Source: an uncultured Bariatricus sp. | Lineage (GTDB): Bacteria > Bacillota > Clostridia > Lachnospirales > Lachnospiraceae | NCBI GenBank assembly: GCA_934320645.1 | Contig: CAKRFP010000010.1 | Location: forward strand, 11,639 to 75,638 | Length of the DNA: 64,000 nt | Direction: 5' to 3' | Part shown: in pieces, positions 8,400 to 17,810 of the stretch | Position numbering within the stretch: the stretch's first letter is position 1 | How the letters are laid out: the number at the start of each line of letters is the position of its first letter | Made by a program: the position numbers and the translations under genes | The notes under the pieces: model-generated | Told to the model about the DNA's origin: nothing | Seen by the model: only the letters and a program-made list of their open reading frames with translations | Database searches by the model: none

Positions 8400-9800
8400 A
8401 TGGATAAGGAGAAAAATACAAAAGCAGTGAGTGAGGAAAATATTTACTGTCTGAATGGAAGAGTGCCGGTAAAAAAGGCGATTCCGTTCGGACTCCAGCA
8501 TGTTCTGGCAATGTTTGTGTCGAATCTGGCACCGGTGCTGATCGTGTGCAGTGCGGCATTTGTGAGAGAATCGGAGAATCACTTAAGTGCTGCGGAAATT
8601 ACGCAGCTTCTGCAGTGTGCGATGTTTGCAGCGGGGATCGGAACCTGTCTGCAGCTTTACCCGGTATGGAAGATTGGCTCCAGGCTTCCGATCGTTATGG
8701 GAGTCAGTTTTACCTTTCTTGGTAGTCTGCTGATGATCTGTACCAATCCGGAACTTGGATATGAAGGGATGGTTGGTGCGGTGATCGCCGGAGGTATTTT
8801 TGAGGGACTGGTAGGAATGAGTGCCAAATACTGGAAACGGTTCCTGACACCGGTAGTATCGGCATGCGTGGTGATTGCGATTGGGCTTTCCCTTTTGTCA
8901 GTAGGAATGGATTCCTGGGGCGGTGGAAACGGAGCAGAAGATTTTGGAGCGTGGTATCATCTTCTGGTCGGATTTTTCACACTGGTTGTGTGTCTGGCTG
9001 CCCGTTATCTGTTAAAAGGTGTATACAAGAACCTGAACGTACTGGTTGGTCTGGTCTGTGGGTATCTTCTGTCCATTGTATTTACTGTGGCAGGGATTGC
9101 ACCGATGGTCGATTTCTCGGGAATTACAAAGACGATCGAGCAGGTTGGTGTATTCAGCCTTCCAAAGCTTGTATTTTTTACTTCCCATAAACCGGTTTTT
9201 GATCTGGGAGCATTCTTTACTATTGCAATTGTATTCCTGGTATCGGCAGCGGAGACAACGGGTGCAACTACTGCAGTGTGTACCGGTGCACTTGGACGGG
9301 ATATCAAGATGGAGGAACTGCAGGGGTCTCTTGCCGTGGATGGATTTTCCAGTGCGATTTCAGGATGCTTTGGATGTCTGCCGCTTACTTCTTTCAGTCA
9401 GAATATCGGGCTCGTCACCATGACGGGAGTTATCAACCGTTTTACTATTCTGATGGGGGCTTTGATTTTGATCCTTGCTTCTCTGTTTCCGCCGCTTGGA
9501 GCTTTCTTCAATTCGCTTCCACAGGCGGTACTTGGAGGATGTACGGTTATGATGTTCGGATCGATTATGTATGAAGGGATCAAGATGCTCAAAGAGTGTG
9601 TGTTTGATGACAGAACCATGATCATCGTATCACTGGCATTCTGTATCGGTGTCGGACTGACACAGACTTCCGGGAATTTCTTTTCTGCATTTCCGAAGGA
9701 GGTAGGAGATATTTTTAATGGAAATGCGGTTGCAGGGGTGTTTGTGGTGTCATTGATCTTAAGTCTCTGCCTTCCGAAGAAAAAAACAACAGATTTGTAA
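8400..9800 (+). CDS. Xanthine/uracil permease, NCS2 family
   Basis: A 466-residue polytopic membrane protein with about 12-14 hydrophobic segments. NCS2 features include PFGLQHVLAMFVSNLAPVL near the N terminus, VMGVSFTFLGSL, the ETTGATTAVCTGALGRDIK stretch (about residue 285), and QNIGLVTMTGVINRF (about 335). It imports a nucleobase (xanthine, uracil or similar) with a cation. It starts 24 bases after the ABC exporter stop with no terminator between, so it is probably cotranscribed, although the functions are not obviously related. No purine riboswitch is present upstream. Xanthine versus uracil specificity is not decided by what I can see. Confidence 0.88.
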   Translation: MDKEKNTKAVSEENIYCLNGRVPVKKAIPFGLQHVLAMFVSNLAPVLIVCSAAFVRESENHLSAAEITQLLQCAMFAAGIGTCLQLYPVWKIGSRLPIVMGVSFTFLGSLLMICTNPELGYEGMVGAVIAGGIFEGLVGMSAKYWKRFLTPVVSACVVIAIGLSLLSVGMDSWGGGNGAEDFGAWYHLLVGFFTLVVCLAARYLLKGVYKNLNVLVGLVCGYLLSIVFTVAGIAPMVDFSGITKTIEQVGVFSLPKLVFFTSHKPVFDLGAFFTIAIVFLVSAAETTGATTAVCTGALGRDIKMEELQGSLAVDGFSSAISGCFGCLPLTSFSQNIGLVTMTGVINRFTILMGALILILASLFPPLGAFFNSLPQAVLGGCTVMMFGSIMYEGIKMLKECVFDDRTMIIVSLAFCIGVGLTQTSGNFFSAFPKEVGDIFNGNAVAGVFVVSLILSLCLPKKKTTDL

Positions 9801-9819
9801 AATGTGATTAGAGTGGATT

Positions 9820-10087
9820 TTAATCCAGGTGCAGAACATCCTTGATCGTATAGAATCCAGGATCTTTACCGGCAAGGTAAATTGCACAGTCGCAGGCACC
9901 ATTTGCAAAGCATTCCCAGTTGTAGCAATGATGGGTAATCTCCAGATGTTCGCCCATTGCAGGGCTTTTTGGTGTTTCACTGCGAGGGAGAGTACCTCCA
10001 GACTGGTTTCTCTGGTAGAAAAATCGATGATGACATCTCCGGTATCAATGACATCTTTCCTTTTGGACCAATGACAATTACTTTCAT
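9820..10087 (-). pseudogene. dapB: Decayed dihydrodipicolinate reductase (dapB) remnant
   Basis: Three pieces of a DapB protein can be read in order on the minus strand but in different frames. They are MKVIVIGPKGKM (start at 10087; the nucleotide-binding N terminus), GDVIIDFSTRETSLEVLSLA (about 10048-9989; the DapB D-V-I-D-F strand), and GEHLEITHHCYNWECFANGA followed by the typical tail YTIKDVLHLD and a stop at 9820. The remnant is about 268 bases where an intact gene needs about 750. The catalytic HH...K.D.PSGTA region is absent. At least two deletions with frameshifts are needed. I see no RBS at the start. It is non-functional; lysine/diaminopimelate synthesis must use another copy. Confidence 0.75.
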
Positions 10088-10135
10088 ATGACTTGACCGG
10101 ATCCGCACCGAATGTTCAGTAAGCTATGATTCCAA

Positions 10136-10164
10136 TTGTAAGAACAAAAAAAGCGTGCTATACT
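10136..10164 (+). promoter_or_regulatory. Promoter of the second lysR gene
   Basis: TTGTAA (10136-10141), 17-base spacer, TATACT (10159-10164), 48 bases before the ATG. Confidence 0.7.
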
Positions 10165-10211
10165 TACGGCAGATGAAGAACTGACAGGATAAGACAGCAA
10201 AGGAGAGGCAT

Positions 10212-11102
10212 ATGAATTCGAATTTTGAATATTATAAAGTTTTTTATTATGTGGCAAAGTATGAGAATCTTACGAAAGCATCCAGCGTATTAAAGACAAG
10301 CCAGCCGGCGGTGACGAGAACGATACACAATCTGGAAAATGAATTGGGCTGCCGGTTATTTACCAGAAGCAAATCCGGAATGAAGCTGACACCGGAGGGA
10401 AGAACCTTCTACAGCTATGTGGCGGCAGGATGTGCCCAGTTTTTTAAAGGGGAGAGTGATCTGAGCAATCTGATCAGCCTAGAGAATGGAACGATCTATA
10501 TCAGTGCGACCGAGACAGCCCTGCATTGTTTCCTGTTCCGGGCAATGGGGGAGTTCAACAGCATTTACCCGAACGTGCATTTCAAAATCTTAAATAACAG
10601 TACCATGGATTCGGTGAACGCTGTAAAAGAAGGAAAGGTAGATCTGGCGTTTGTGTCAACGGATCTGCAGGTAAATAAGCTGCTGCGTATGAAGAAACTG
10701 CGGGAATACCATGAGGTTCTGATCGGAGGGAGCCGTTATACAGAACTGAAAGGGAGAAAAGTTTCTTTGGAAGAACTGTCGGCGTATCCCTGGATCAGTC
10801 TGACTTCGGAAGCACTTACGAGAAAATTCCTGAATGATTATTTCGCAGAACATGGCCTGCAGTTCTCACCGGATATGGAGCTTGCGACGACAGACCTGAT
10901 CTTACCGGCAGTCCGGCATAATCTTGGGATCGGTTTTGTTCCGGAAGAATTTGCCGAAGAAGAAAAACGGGCGGGAAATGTATTTGAGATTGAGGTGGAA
11001 GAAAAGCTTCCGACCCGAAACATCATTCTGATCTATGATACGGAGTACCCGCAGAGTATTGCATCGAAGGAGTTTCAGAAGTTCTTAAGTAGTCAGAACT
11101 AA
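10212..11102 (+). CDS. LysR-family transcriptional regulator
   Basis: A 296-residue protein with an N-terminal winged helix-turn-helix (YYVAKYENLTKASSVLKTSQ, about residues 10-30) and a C-terminal effector domain (about 90-290) with the hallmark GKVDLAFVSTDL stretch. AAAGGAGAGG precedes the ATG. It is preceded by a dapB remnant and faces phosphoketolase convergently, so there is no divergent partner to suggest a target. It may have regulated the now-lost neighbour or acts elsewhere. The family is secure; the effector and regulon are unknown. Confidence 0.9.
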   Translation: MNSNFEYYKVFYYVAKYENLTKASSVLKTSQPAVTRTIHNLENELGCRLFTRSKSGMKLTPEGRTFYSYVAAGCAQFFKGESDLSNLISLENGTIYISATETALHCFLFRAMGEFNSIYPNVHFKILNNSTMDSVNAVKEGKVDLAFVSTDLQVNKLLRMKKLREYHEVLIGGSRYTELKGRKVSLEELSAYPWISLTSEALTRKFLNDYFAEHGLQFSPDMELATTDLILPAVRHNLGIGFVPEEFAEEEKRAGNVFEIEVEEKLPTRNIILIYDTEYPQSIASKEFQKFLSSQN

Positions 11103-11175
11103 GAGAAAAGGAATTTCAAAGCAGATGTCTGCCGTGTGGGTGTGGCAGCATGTAAAGAAAGGTAACGCTAAGAAG

Positions 11176-11225
11176 AATGCCCCGGAATTTTATGTGTGGA
11201 TCATAAAATTCCGGGGTATTTCTAT
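11176..11225. terminator. Bidirectional terminator between lysR and xfp
   Basis: A 19-base arm (11176-11194, core GCCCCGGAATTTTATG) pairs with 11202-11220 with a single G-T wobble and a 7-base loop. It lies between convergent genes. The plus strand reads TATTTCTATATTTG after the stem; the minus strand reads ATTCTTCTTAGCG. Confidence 0.75.
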
Positions 11226-11270
11226 ATTTGTAAGTATAAAGTAGAATTTTGGATTGGAAAACGATTGGTT

Positions 11271-13646
11271 TTATTTATGCCATTCCCAGTTTCTGATTTC
11301 TTCCAGATCCTGTCCATATTCAGCGATGTACTGTTTGTGTTCAACCAGTTTGTCGTTCATCTTCTGAATCAGGAATGATCCCTTATTGCCAAGCTGTGGC
11401 AGATGCATGATTGCATCTTTTACAAGGTTGAAACGGTCGATCTGGTTCTGCACACGCATATCAAATGGTGTTGTAATCGTACCTTCTTCCTGATATCCAT
11501 GAACGGAAATGTTGTGGTTATGACGTTCATAAGTGAGCTCATGGATCAGTGTCGGATATCCGTGGAATGCAAAGATAACCGGTTTGTCTTTTGTGAAGAT
11601 TGCATCGTATTCTGCATCACTTAATCCGTGTGGATGTTTGTGGTCTGATTCCAGTTTGAACAGGTCGACTACATTGACAACGCGGATCTTGAGTTCTGGC
11701 ATTTCATCGCGAAGGATGGTAACAGCAGCCATGATTTCAAGTGTCGGTGTGTCACCGCAGCAAGCCATAACAACATCCGGTTCTTCACCACAGTCATTAC
11801 TTGCCCATTCCCAGATACCGATACCCTGTGTACAATGCTTAACAGCCTGTTCCATAGTCAGCCACTGGCAGCTTGGATGCTTAGATGCTACGATTGCATT
11901 GACATAGTTCTTACTCTTGATGCAGTGGTCGAAGCATGAGAGTAAGCAGTTTGTATCCGGTGGTAAATACATGCGGACAACGTCTGCCTTTTTGTTGGCA
12001 ATGTGATCCAGAAATCCCGGATCCTGATGTGTAAATCCATTGTGATCCTGCTGCCATACGTTGGATGTCAGGATAAAGTTCAGAGAAGCGATCGGCTGTC
12101 TCCATGAAAGCTGGTTGCAGACTTTCAGCCATTTTGCATGCTGTGCTGCCATAGAGTCAACGATACGGATGAATGCTTCATAACTTGCGAAGAATCCGTG
12201 ACGTCCTGTCAGAAGATATCCTTCTAACCATCCTTCACACATATGCTCACTTAACATACCGTCCATGATACGTCCGTCTCTTGCAAGACAGTCATCGGTG
12301 TCAAGCAGATCTGCCTGCCAGTCACGTTTCTGTTCTTCAAAGACTTTGTACAGACGGTTAGACATACTTTCATCTGGTCCGAAGATACGGAAGTTCTTAC
12401 TGTCTTCATTTAATTTGAAGATGTCGCGGATGTATCCGCCAAGTTCGATCATATCCTGTGCTTTTGTCTTGCCAGGTTCTACTTCGATTCCGTATGAGCG
12501 GAAATCCGGAAGACGAAGGTCTTTCAGAAGAAGTCCGCCATTTGCATGCGGGTTTGCACCAAGACGGGCATCTCCCTTTGGAGCAAGTTCTGCAAGTTCC
12601 GGAATCAGACGTCCTTTTTCATCGAAGAGTTCTTCTGCATGGTAGCTTTCCAGCCATTCTTTCAGAAGGTCAAGATGTTCTGGTGATTCCATAGAAAGCG
12701 GTACCTGATGTGCACGGAAAGATCCTTCGATCTGGAGTCCGTCTACAACCTTCGGTCCTGTCCATCCCTTTGGAGTCCGAAGAACGATCATTGGCCAGAA
12801 CGGACGGGTAGGATCGTTGTTTTCACGGGCATTTTTCTGGATTGCTTTGATCTCTTCGATGCAGGCATCCATGGTCTCTGCCATTTTTCTGTGCATGGTC
12901 ATCGGATTATCGCCTTCTACAAAGTAAGGTTTCCATCCGCAGCCTTTGAAGAAGTTTTCCACTTCCTCATGGGAAATACGTGAGAAAATGGTCGGGTTGC
13001 TGATCTTGTATCCGTTCAGATGAAGAATCGGAAGAACAGCACCATCTGTAATTGGGTTCAGGAATTTGTTGGACTGCCATGAAGTAGCAAGTGGTCCGGT
13101 TTCAGCTTCTCCGTCACCGACAACAACAGTAGCGATCAGATCCGGGTTGTCCAGAACAGCACCAAAGCCGTGAGCAATTGAATATCCAAGTTCTCCACCT
13201 TCATTGATAGAACCTGGTGTTTCTGGAGCACAGTGACTAGGAACTCCGCATGGGAAGGAGAACTGCTTGAACATTTTCTTCATACCTTCCTCATCCTGGC
13301 TGATGTTTGGATAAACTTCGCTGTAAGAGCCTTCCAAGTAGGTGTTGGCGATCAGGAAGTTTCCGCCATGTCCCGGACCGGAAAGAAGGATCATATCCAG
13401 ATCATAACGTTTGATGACACGGTTGCAGTGTACATAGACGAAGTTCTGTCCAGGTACGGTTCCCCAGTGTCCTACGATTTTTTTCTTGATCTGATCCATT
13501 GTTAATGGCTTCTTCAGGAGCGGATTGTCAAGAAGGTATAACTGACCGGCTGACAGATAGTTGGCAGCACGCCAGTAGGCATTCATTTTGTTGAGCAGTT
13601 CATCAGATAATGGCTGCTTTTCAAGACATAATTTGTTGTCTTCCAT
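11271..13646 (-). CDS. xfp: D-xylulose 5-phosphate/D-fructose 6-phosphate phosphoketolase
   Basis: Cleaves xylulose 5-phosphate (or fructose 6-phosphate) with phosphate to acetyl phosphate and an aldose phosphate, using thiamine diphosphate. The 791-residue length is typical. Visible family motifs are YLSAGQLYLLDNPLL near the N terminus, LSGPGHGGNF (about residue 80), the diphosphate/Mg site VVGDGEAETGPLATSW (about 175), GYKISNPTIFSRIS, and FTHQDPGF with HGYPTLIHELTYERHN in the later domains. RBS AGAGAGG lies upstream. Monocistronic, with its own promoter and a shared terminator. It supplies acetyl phosphate, the same product as glycine reductase encoded later in the window. Confidence 0.96.
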   Translation of the reverse strand: MEDNKLCLEKQPLSDELLNKMNAYWRAANYLSAGQLYLLDNPLLKKPLTMDQIKKKIVGHWGTVPGQNFVYVHCNRVIKRYDLDMILLSGPGHGGNFLIANTYLEGSYSEVYPNISQDEEGMKKMFKQFSFPCGVPSHCAPETPGSINEGGELGYSIAHGFGAVLDNPDLIATVVVGDGEAETGPLATSWQSNKFLNPITDGAVLPILHLNGYKISNPTIFSRISHEEVENFFKGCGWKPYFVEGDNPMTMHRKMAETMDACIEEIKAIQKNARENNDPTRPFWPMIVLRTPKGWTGPKVVDGLQIEGSFRAHQVPLSMESPEHLDLLKEWLESYHAEELFDEKGRLIPELAELAPKGDARLGANPHANGGLLLKDLRLPDFRSYGIEVEPGKTKAQDMIELGGYIRDIFKLNEDSKNFRIFGPDESMSNRLYKVFEEQKRDWQADLLDTDDCLARDGRIMDGMLSEHMCEGWLEGYLLTGRHGFFASYEAFIRIVDSMAAQHAKWLKVCNQLSWRQPIASLNFILTSNVWQQDHNGFTHQDPGFLDHIANKKADVVRMYLPPDTNCLLSCFDHCIKSKNYVNAIVASKHPSCQWLTMEQAVKHCTQGIGIWEWASNDCGEEPDVVMACCGDTPTLEIMAAVTILRDEMPELKIRVVNVVDLFKLESDHKHPHGLSDAEYDAIFTKDKPVIFAFHGYPTLIHELTYERHNHNISVHGYQEEGTITTPFDMRVQNQIDRFNLVKDAIMHLPQLGNKGSFLIQKMNDKLVEHKQYIAEYGQDLEEIRNWEWHK

Positions 13647-13699
13647 TTTTGTACCTCTCTCTTTCTCTAATTCGTTTTGTTAATTTTTTAACTGGCTTC

Positions 13700-13728
13700 A
13701 TCTTATCATGGGAGGAAGCAAACGTAAA
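13700..13728 (-). promoter_or_regulatory. Promoter of xfp
   Basis: Read on the minus strand: TTTACG (13728-13723), 17-base spacer, TAAGAT (13705-13700), about 54 bases before the start codon. Confidence 0.55.
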
Positions 13729-13837
13729 ATAGAAATATTAGATTATATTCATATCAAAATGTTATGGATAGGATAGCGAAAAAAGAAAAATAGGAATAAA
13801 AATTATACAAATAGAGAAATTTGTTATCATCAAAAAA

Positions 13838-13866
13838 TAGACAAAGATTTTTCGCTATGATATAAT
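13838..13866 (+). promoter_or_regulatory. Promoter of the large surface protein
   Basis: TAGACA (13838-13843), 17-base spacer, perfect TATAAT (13861-13866), giving a leader of roughly 55 bases. Confidence 0.75.
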
Positions 13867-13929
13867 AAAATAGATAGAATTTAATTTTATCAGCATCTTC
13901 AATACAAACACATATGAGGAGTGGACAAG

Positions 13930-16629
13930 ATGAAAAAGAGAAAAATTTTAGCAGCATGCTCAGCAATCGTACTGGGCACCGCAATGACGGCAACATCTGT
14001 TCTGCCGGCATTTGCAGCCGATTTGTCTCCAAAGTATACGTACAATGGAGGCGGTGTGACATTTGAGAAAATTTCACACGCAGACACAGGAACAGAGCAG
14101 GCAGACGGAATTGTAGACTATCTTGGCAACGGAAGCATTGCGCCGTATGTTTCAGGAACAAGCGAACTTGGACAGGGTGACAGAGGACAGTCTTACAGTT
14201 ACGCATCTGCATCTTATGGCGACTGGGTTTATATCAATACCATGTACGGTGGACTTGGAGCCAATGCAATCCTGAACAGAGGACTTGGCGATATGACTCC
14301 GGAAGCCGCAGCAGCAATGGTCAATGCCATGTACAATGGTGTAATGTACACCGGAGAGCCGGACGGAAAGAGTGCCGGTGGTATTTTGGTAAAATTCAAT
14401 GTGAAGACCGGTGAGACCAAGATCCTGATGTCAAAAGAGACAAATGGAATCATGCCGACTTTCCGAAGTGCAATTAAGATGAACGGAAAGCTCTATTTTG
14501 TTGGTATGGTTATGGATGTCAACAACAAAGAACTGACACAGCAGGAAATCGCATATGCAACTGCAGTACAGAATGGTTTCCCATGTATTTATGAAGTGGA
14601 TCCGGCACAGAATGACAAGCTGACCTGCATTTACAACTGTGTAGATACAGCAGGATTCCGCCAGTTGGTTAATTCAAATATATTTACCTCTACCAGAGCA
14701 ATTGGAACTTTTGGCGACGCAATGATCGCTGGATGCCTGGATACCAATGGTGTATTTCTGACAGCTTCCAAGAATCCGTCAGAGGGTCAGGATTCCTTTA
14801 AAGTGATCGCAGATATGAATGATCTCTTCAATTATCCTGCATATCATCGTTCAGATGTTAATGGCGGTGGTGGTATCTATCAGGTAGTAGAATACAATGG
14901 AGCACTTTATGTGGTAATCTGTACCGGTACAGAAGACAGCAAGAATGATCAGGGAACTTTAAAGACCTTTGCAATCGTAAAAGGTACATGTAACGGTGAT
15001 GTGACAGAGAAGAGTGCATGGACATGGTCTGTACTTGCCGGCGATGAAAAGGATGGAGCAAAATATCCGTTTGGTCTTGATAAAGAGCGTGTAAGTGCAG
15101 GAGCCTGCACACTTCAGGTATATGGTGATTATCTGTATATCGGAGATTACAATGACGTTTCCAGTGCCCTTCAGGGATTTGCCCTGAAAAGTGATTTTAC
15201 AACACAGGCAACCAATCTGGAGCAGTCTATCAACCTTTACCGTATGGATAAGAATGAGAATGTGGAAAAAGTTGTTGGTGATCCAACAGAAGCATTCCCG
15301 ACCAGTCTGACAGGTCTTGGTTCTGGCTATACAGCACCGGATGGAGAAGCACAGCTTGGTACACATATGAATCAGTACACATGGCAGACAACCGTATATA
15401 ATGGTAAACTCTATGTGGGAACTATGGATACAACAACGCTTCTTGAGCCAATCGCACAGTTCACCAATGGGGATCTGCTGAAGATGAGCAAAGAAGAGTG
15501 GAAGAGCCAGATTGATTACATCCGCGTTATGCTGGAACTGATGTTTAAGCAGAAAGATAATGCTGAACAGAGTACAGAAATTACAGAACAGCCGAATGAC
15601 ACAGTAGAAGAACCGGCTGGTGAGAACGGTGAGATTATTGAAAATGAAGACAGCGAAGCTGTTGATACAGAAGCAGATGATGTGGCTGTTCAGGACGAAA
15701 AATCTGAACAAAAAGCAGTTGTAGACGCGGAAGAAGTATCCGCAGAACAGCTGGTAGAAGAAGCAATTAAAAATGCACAGCAGCGTGCAGATGATCATGC
15801 GGTAGCAACATTTGCAGAAGGACGTCAGGCAGAAGATAAGATTTCTCTTACCAAGGAGCAGATTCAGGAACTGGTAAATGGAATCAAAGACGGAAGCATT
15901 GCAGCAGGAACAATCAATGAAGATGTGATGGAACAGCTTACACAGCTCAACAGCGTGCTTGCGGCAATGAAAGATCTTGTAGATACAACTGAAGTAGAAG
16001 AATTTTCAAAAGCATATGAGCAGATGTCAGATCTGTTTGATTCTATCAAGGATTTAGTGCCGGATAACGTAAAAGCTCTGTATGAAATCATTCTTAAATA
16101 TGCGACAAAAGACAATCTTCTTGGTCTGGCAAAGTCTGTAAAATACATGAAAATTTCAGAACGTGGATTTGATTTATTTGAAATTACAGACAATGGAGCA
16201 GCAGGTGCGACTGTACAGAAAGTAACAACGAATGGTTTTGGAGACCGCTTTAACCATGGGCTTCGTATTTTTGAAAAGACCCAGGATTACTGGGTGATCG
16301 GTACAGCGAATCCGTTCTATGGAACACAGTTATGGCGTACAACGAATCTGGATCCGACTCCGGTAGATCCGGACCCGACACCAACACCGAATCCTGATCC
16401 GACACCGGACCCGACACCAACACCAGATCCGACACCAGGTACAACGGATCCGGCCGTGACTCCGGCAACGAAGACGGATGTTTCAAAGACAACGACTTCT
16501 AACAAAAAATCAAAGACAACCAAGACAGGCGATCAGAGCCCGATTATTCCGCTGGCAGTTTTGCTGGCTGGATCGGCAGCAGCTGTTGTGGGAATCACAG
16601 GCTACAAAATGCGTAAAAAACAGAAATAA
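13930..16629 (+). CDS. Large sortase-anchored cell-surface protein with propeller-like domain
   Basis: An 899-residue protein. A signal peptide (MKKRKILAACSAIVLG...AFAAD, cleavage near residue 31) leads into repeated 'Y.G..Y.G' strands such as NGKLYFVG and NGALYVV, suggesting a beta-propeller (about 35-520). An acidic Glu/Asp-rich and helical segment interrupts it (about 530-750). A final blade follows (FGDRFNHGLRIFE, ANPFYGTQLWRTTN), then a Pro/Asp/Thr spacer, TTKTGDQ, a hydrophobic stretch and MRKKQK: a sorting signal. An in-frame GTG at 13921 overlaps the GAGGAG ribosome site, so ATG 13930 is the start. Monocistronic. The class B sortase downstream is a plausible anchoring enzyme. The biological role is unknown. 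Confidence 0.8.
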   Translation: MKKRKILAACSAIVLGTAMTATSVLPAFAADLSPKYTYNGGGVTFEKISHADTGTEQADGIVDYLGNGSIAPYVSGTSELGQGDRGQSYSYASASYGDWVYINTMYGGLGANAILNRGLGDMTPEAAAAMVNAMYNGVMYTGEPDGKSAGGILVKFNVKTGETKILMSKETNGIMPTFRSAIKMNGKLYFVGMVMDVNNKELTQQEIAYATAVQNGFPCIYEVDPAQNDKLTCIYNCVDTAGFRQLVNSNIFTSTRAIGTFGDAMIAGCLDTNGVFLTASKNPSEGQDSFKVIADMNDLFNYPAYHRSDVNGGGGIYQVVEYNGALYVVICTGTEDSKNDQGTLKTFAIVKGTCNGDVTEKSAWTWSVLAGDEKDGAKYPFGLDKERVSAGACTLQVYGDYLYIGDYNDVSSALQGFALKSDFTTQATNLEQSINLYRMDKNENVEKVVGDPTEAFPTSLTGLGSGYTAPDGEAQLGTHMNQYTWQTTVYNGKLYVGTMDTTTLLEPIAQFTNGDLLKMSKEEWKSQIDYIRVMLELMFKQKDNAEQSTEITEQPNDTVEEPAGENGEIIENEDSEAVDTEADDVAVQDEKSEQKAVVDAEEVSAEQLVEEAIKNAQQRADDHAVATFAEGRQAEDKISLTKEQIQELVNGIKDGSIAAGTINEDVMEQLTQLNSVLAAMKDLVDTTEVEEFSKAYEQMSDLFDSIKDLVPDNVKALYEIILKYATKDNLLGLAKSVKYMKISERGFDLFEITDNGAAGATVQKVTTNGFGDRFNHGLRIFEKTQDYWVIGTANPFYGTQLWRTTNLDPTPVDPDPTPTPNPDPTPDPTPTPDPTPGTTDPAVTPATKTDVSKTTTSNKKSKTTKTGDQSPIIPLAVLLAGSAAAVVGITGYKMRKKQK

Positions 16630-16644
16630 ATATTAGAAAGATAC

Positions 16645-16684
16645 AGCAGATGGATTTGCAAAAAGCGGATTCATCTGCTTTTTC
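16645..16684 (+). terminator. Terminator of the surface-protein gene
   Basis: AGCAGATG (16645-16652) pairs with CATCTGCT (16672-16679). The stem extends inward imperfectly and is followed by a T run. Confidence 0.8.
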
Positions 16685-16695
16685 GTGATTGAAGG

Positions 16696-16724
16696 TAGAC
16701 ATCCGATGGATTTTGAAGTATAAT
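16696..16724 (+). promoter_or_regulatory. Promoter of the nucleotidyltransferase/cps-type operon
   Basis: TAGACA (16696-16701), 17-base spacer, TATAAT (16719-16724), about 115 bases upstream of the start codon. No gene lies in the leader. Confidence 0.7.
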
Positions 16725-16839
16725 TACGAATGGCTATGTTTAAACAGATGTCAGACTGTTGTTTATCTACAGTTATTCTGGAAAATAGCGGGATCGTGTA
16801 AATAATGTACAAAAACAAATGATAGTGAGGGAAAATATT

Positions 16840-17754
16840 ATGAAAACAACTCTGATTATTATGGCAGCAGGAATTGGTTCAAGATTTGGAACAGGTATCA
16901 AACAGCTTGCAAAGATGTCTCCAAATGGAGAGATCATCATGGATTATTCTATTTATGATGCAAAAGAAGCAGGATTTGACAAGGTTGTATTTATTATCAG
17001 AAAAGATATTGAAGAAGAATTCCGTTCTGTAATCGGTAATCGTATCGGCGATCAGATTGAAGTGGAATATGTATATCAGGATCTTGCAGATCTTCCGAAT
17101 GGTTTTGAAGTTCCGGCAGGGCGTACCAAACCATGGGGAACAGGCCAGGCAGTTCTTTGCTGCAAAGAAGTGGTAAATGAACCATTCGTAATCATCAACG
17201 CAGATGATTATTATGGAAAAGAAGCATTCAAGCTTCTTCATGATTATCTGGTAGAACATGCTACAGCAGCAGATAAGATGCAGATGGGTATGGCAGGATT
17301 TATCCTGAAGAATACGGTCAGTGAAAATGGTACTGTAACCCGCGGTGTGTGTGTGGTAGATGAAAATGGTATGCTTGAACAGATCCATGAGACAACCGGC
17401 ATCAGCATTCAGGATGACGGAGTACATTGTGATGATGCAGAAGTCCAGAAATGGATCACACCGGATTCCAATGTATCTATGAATATGTGGGCAGGATATC
17501 CGGATTTTATCAAAGTTCTGGATGAAAGATTTGCAGAATTTCTGAAAGATGAAGCAGGAGATCCGCTGAAGAAGGAATATCTTCTGCCGAATATCGTAGG
17601 AGATCTTCTGAAGGAAGGCAATGTAGATGTAAAAGTTCTGGAGACACATGACAAATGGATTGGTATTACTTATAAAGAAGATACAGAACTTGCACAGGCT
17701 GGATTCAAGAAGATGACAGAAGATGGAGTTTATCCAGAAAAACTGTGGAAGTAA
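16840..17754 (+). CDS. Sugar-phosphate-type nucleotidyltransferase
   Basis: A 304-residue protein with the NTP-transferase fold signature MAAGIGSRFGTGIKQL at the N terminus (glycine-rich nucleotide loop) and the metal-binding INADDYYGKEAF (about residue 110). These enzymes join a sugar phosphate (or phosphocholine) to a nucleoside triphosphate, releasing pyrophosphate. GAGGG precedes ATG 16840; an earlier in-frame ATG at 16819 is not preceded by an RBS. It is followed after 56 bases by the Wzz-like gene, so a role in making a precursor for surface polysaccharide is likely. The exact sugar is not determinable here. Confidence 0.8.
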   Translation: MKTTLIIMAAGIGSRFGTGIKQLAKMSPNGEIIMDYSIYDAKEAGFDKVVFIIRKDIEEEFRSVIGNRIGDQIEVEYVYQDLADLPNGFEVPAGRTKPWGTGQAVLCCKEVVNEPFVIINADDYYGKEAFKLLHDYLVEHATAADKMQMGMAGFILKNTVSENGTVTRGVCVVDENGMLEQIHETTGISIQDDGVHCDDAEVQKWITPDSNVSMNMWAGYPDFIKVLDERFAEFLKDEAGDPLKKEYLLPNIVGDLLKEGNVDVKVLETHDKWIGITYKEDTELAQAGFKKMTEDGVYPEKLWK

Positions 17755-17810
17755 ACTCCTGAAATCTGTGGGGGAATACAAAGAAGGAAAACAGATAAGG
17801 AAAAGAAATA

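Noticed and set aside
9829..10074. Plus-strand 81-codon frame in the dapB remnant
   Set aside because: The minus strand explains the sequence as DapB pieces; the plus frame has no RBS.
14959..15798. Long minus-strand open frame (279 codons) under the surface protein
   Set aside because: Cys/Phe/Ile-rich composition typical of an antisense shadow, no RBS, and fully overlapped by a well-supported gene.
16879..17781. Minus-strand open frame of 300 codons under the nucleotidyltransferase
   Set aside because: Phe/Ile/Cys/His-rich shadow; the plus strand holds clear nucleotidyltransferase motifs.
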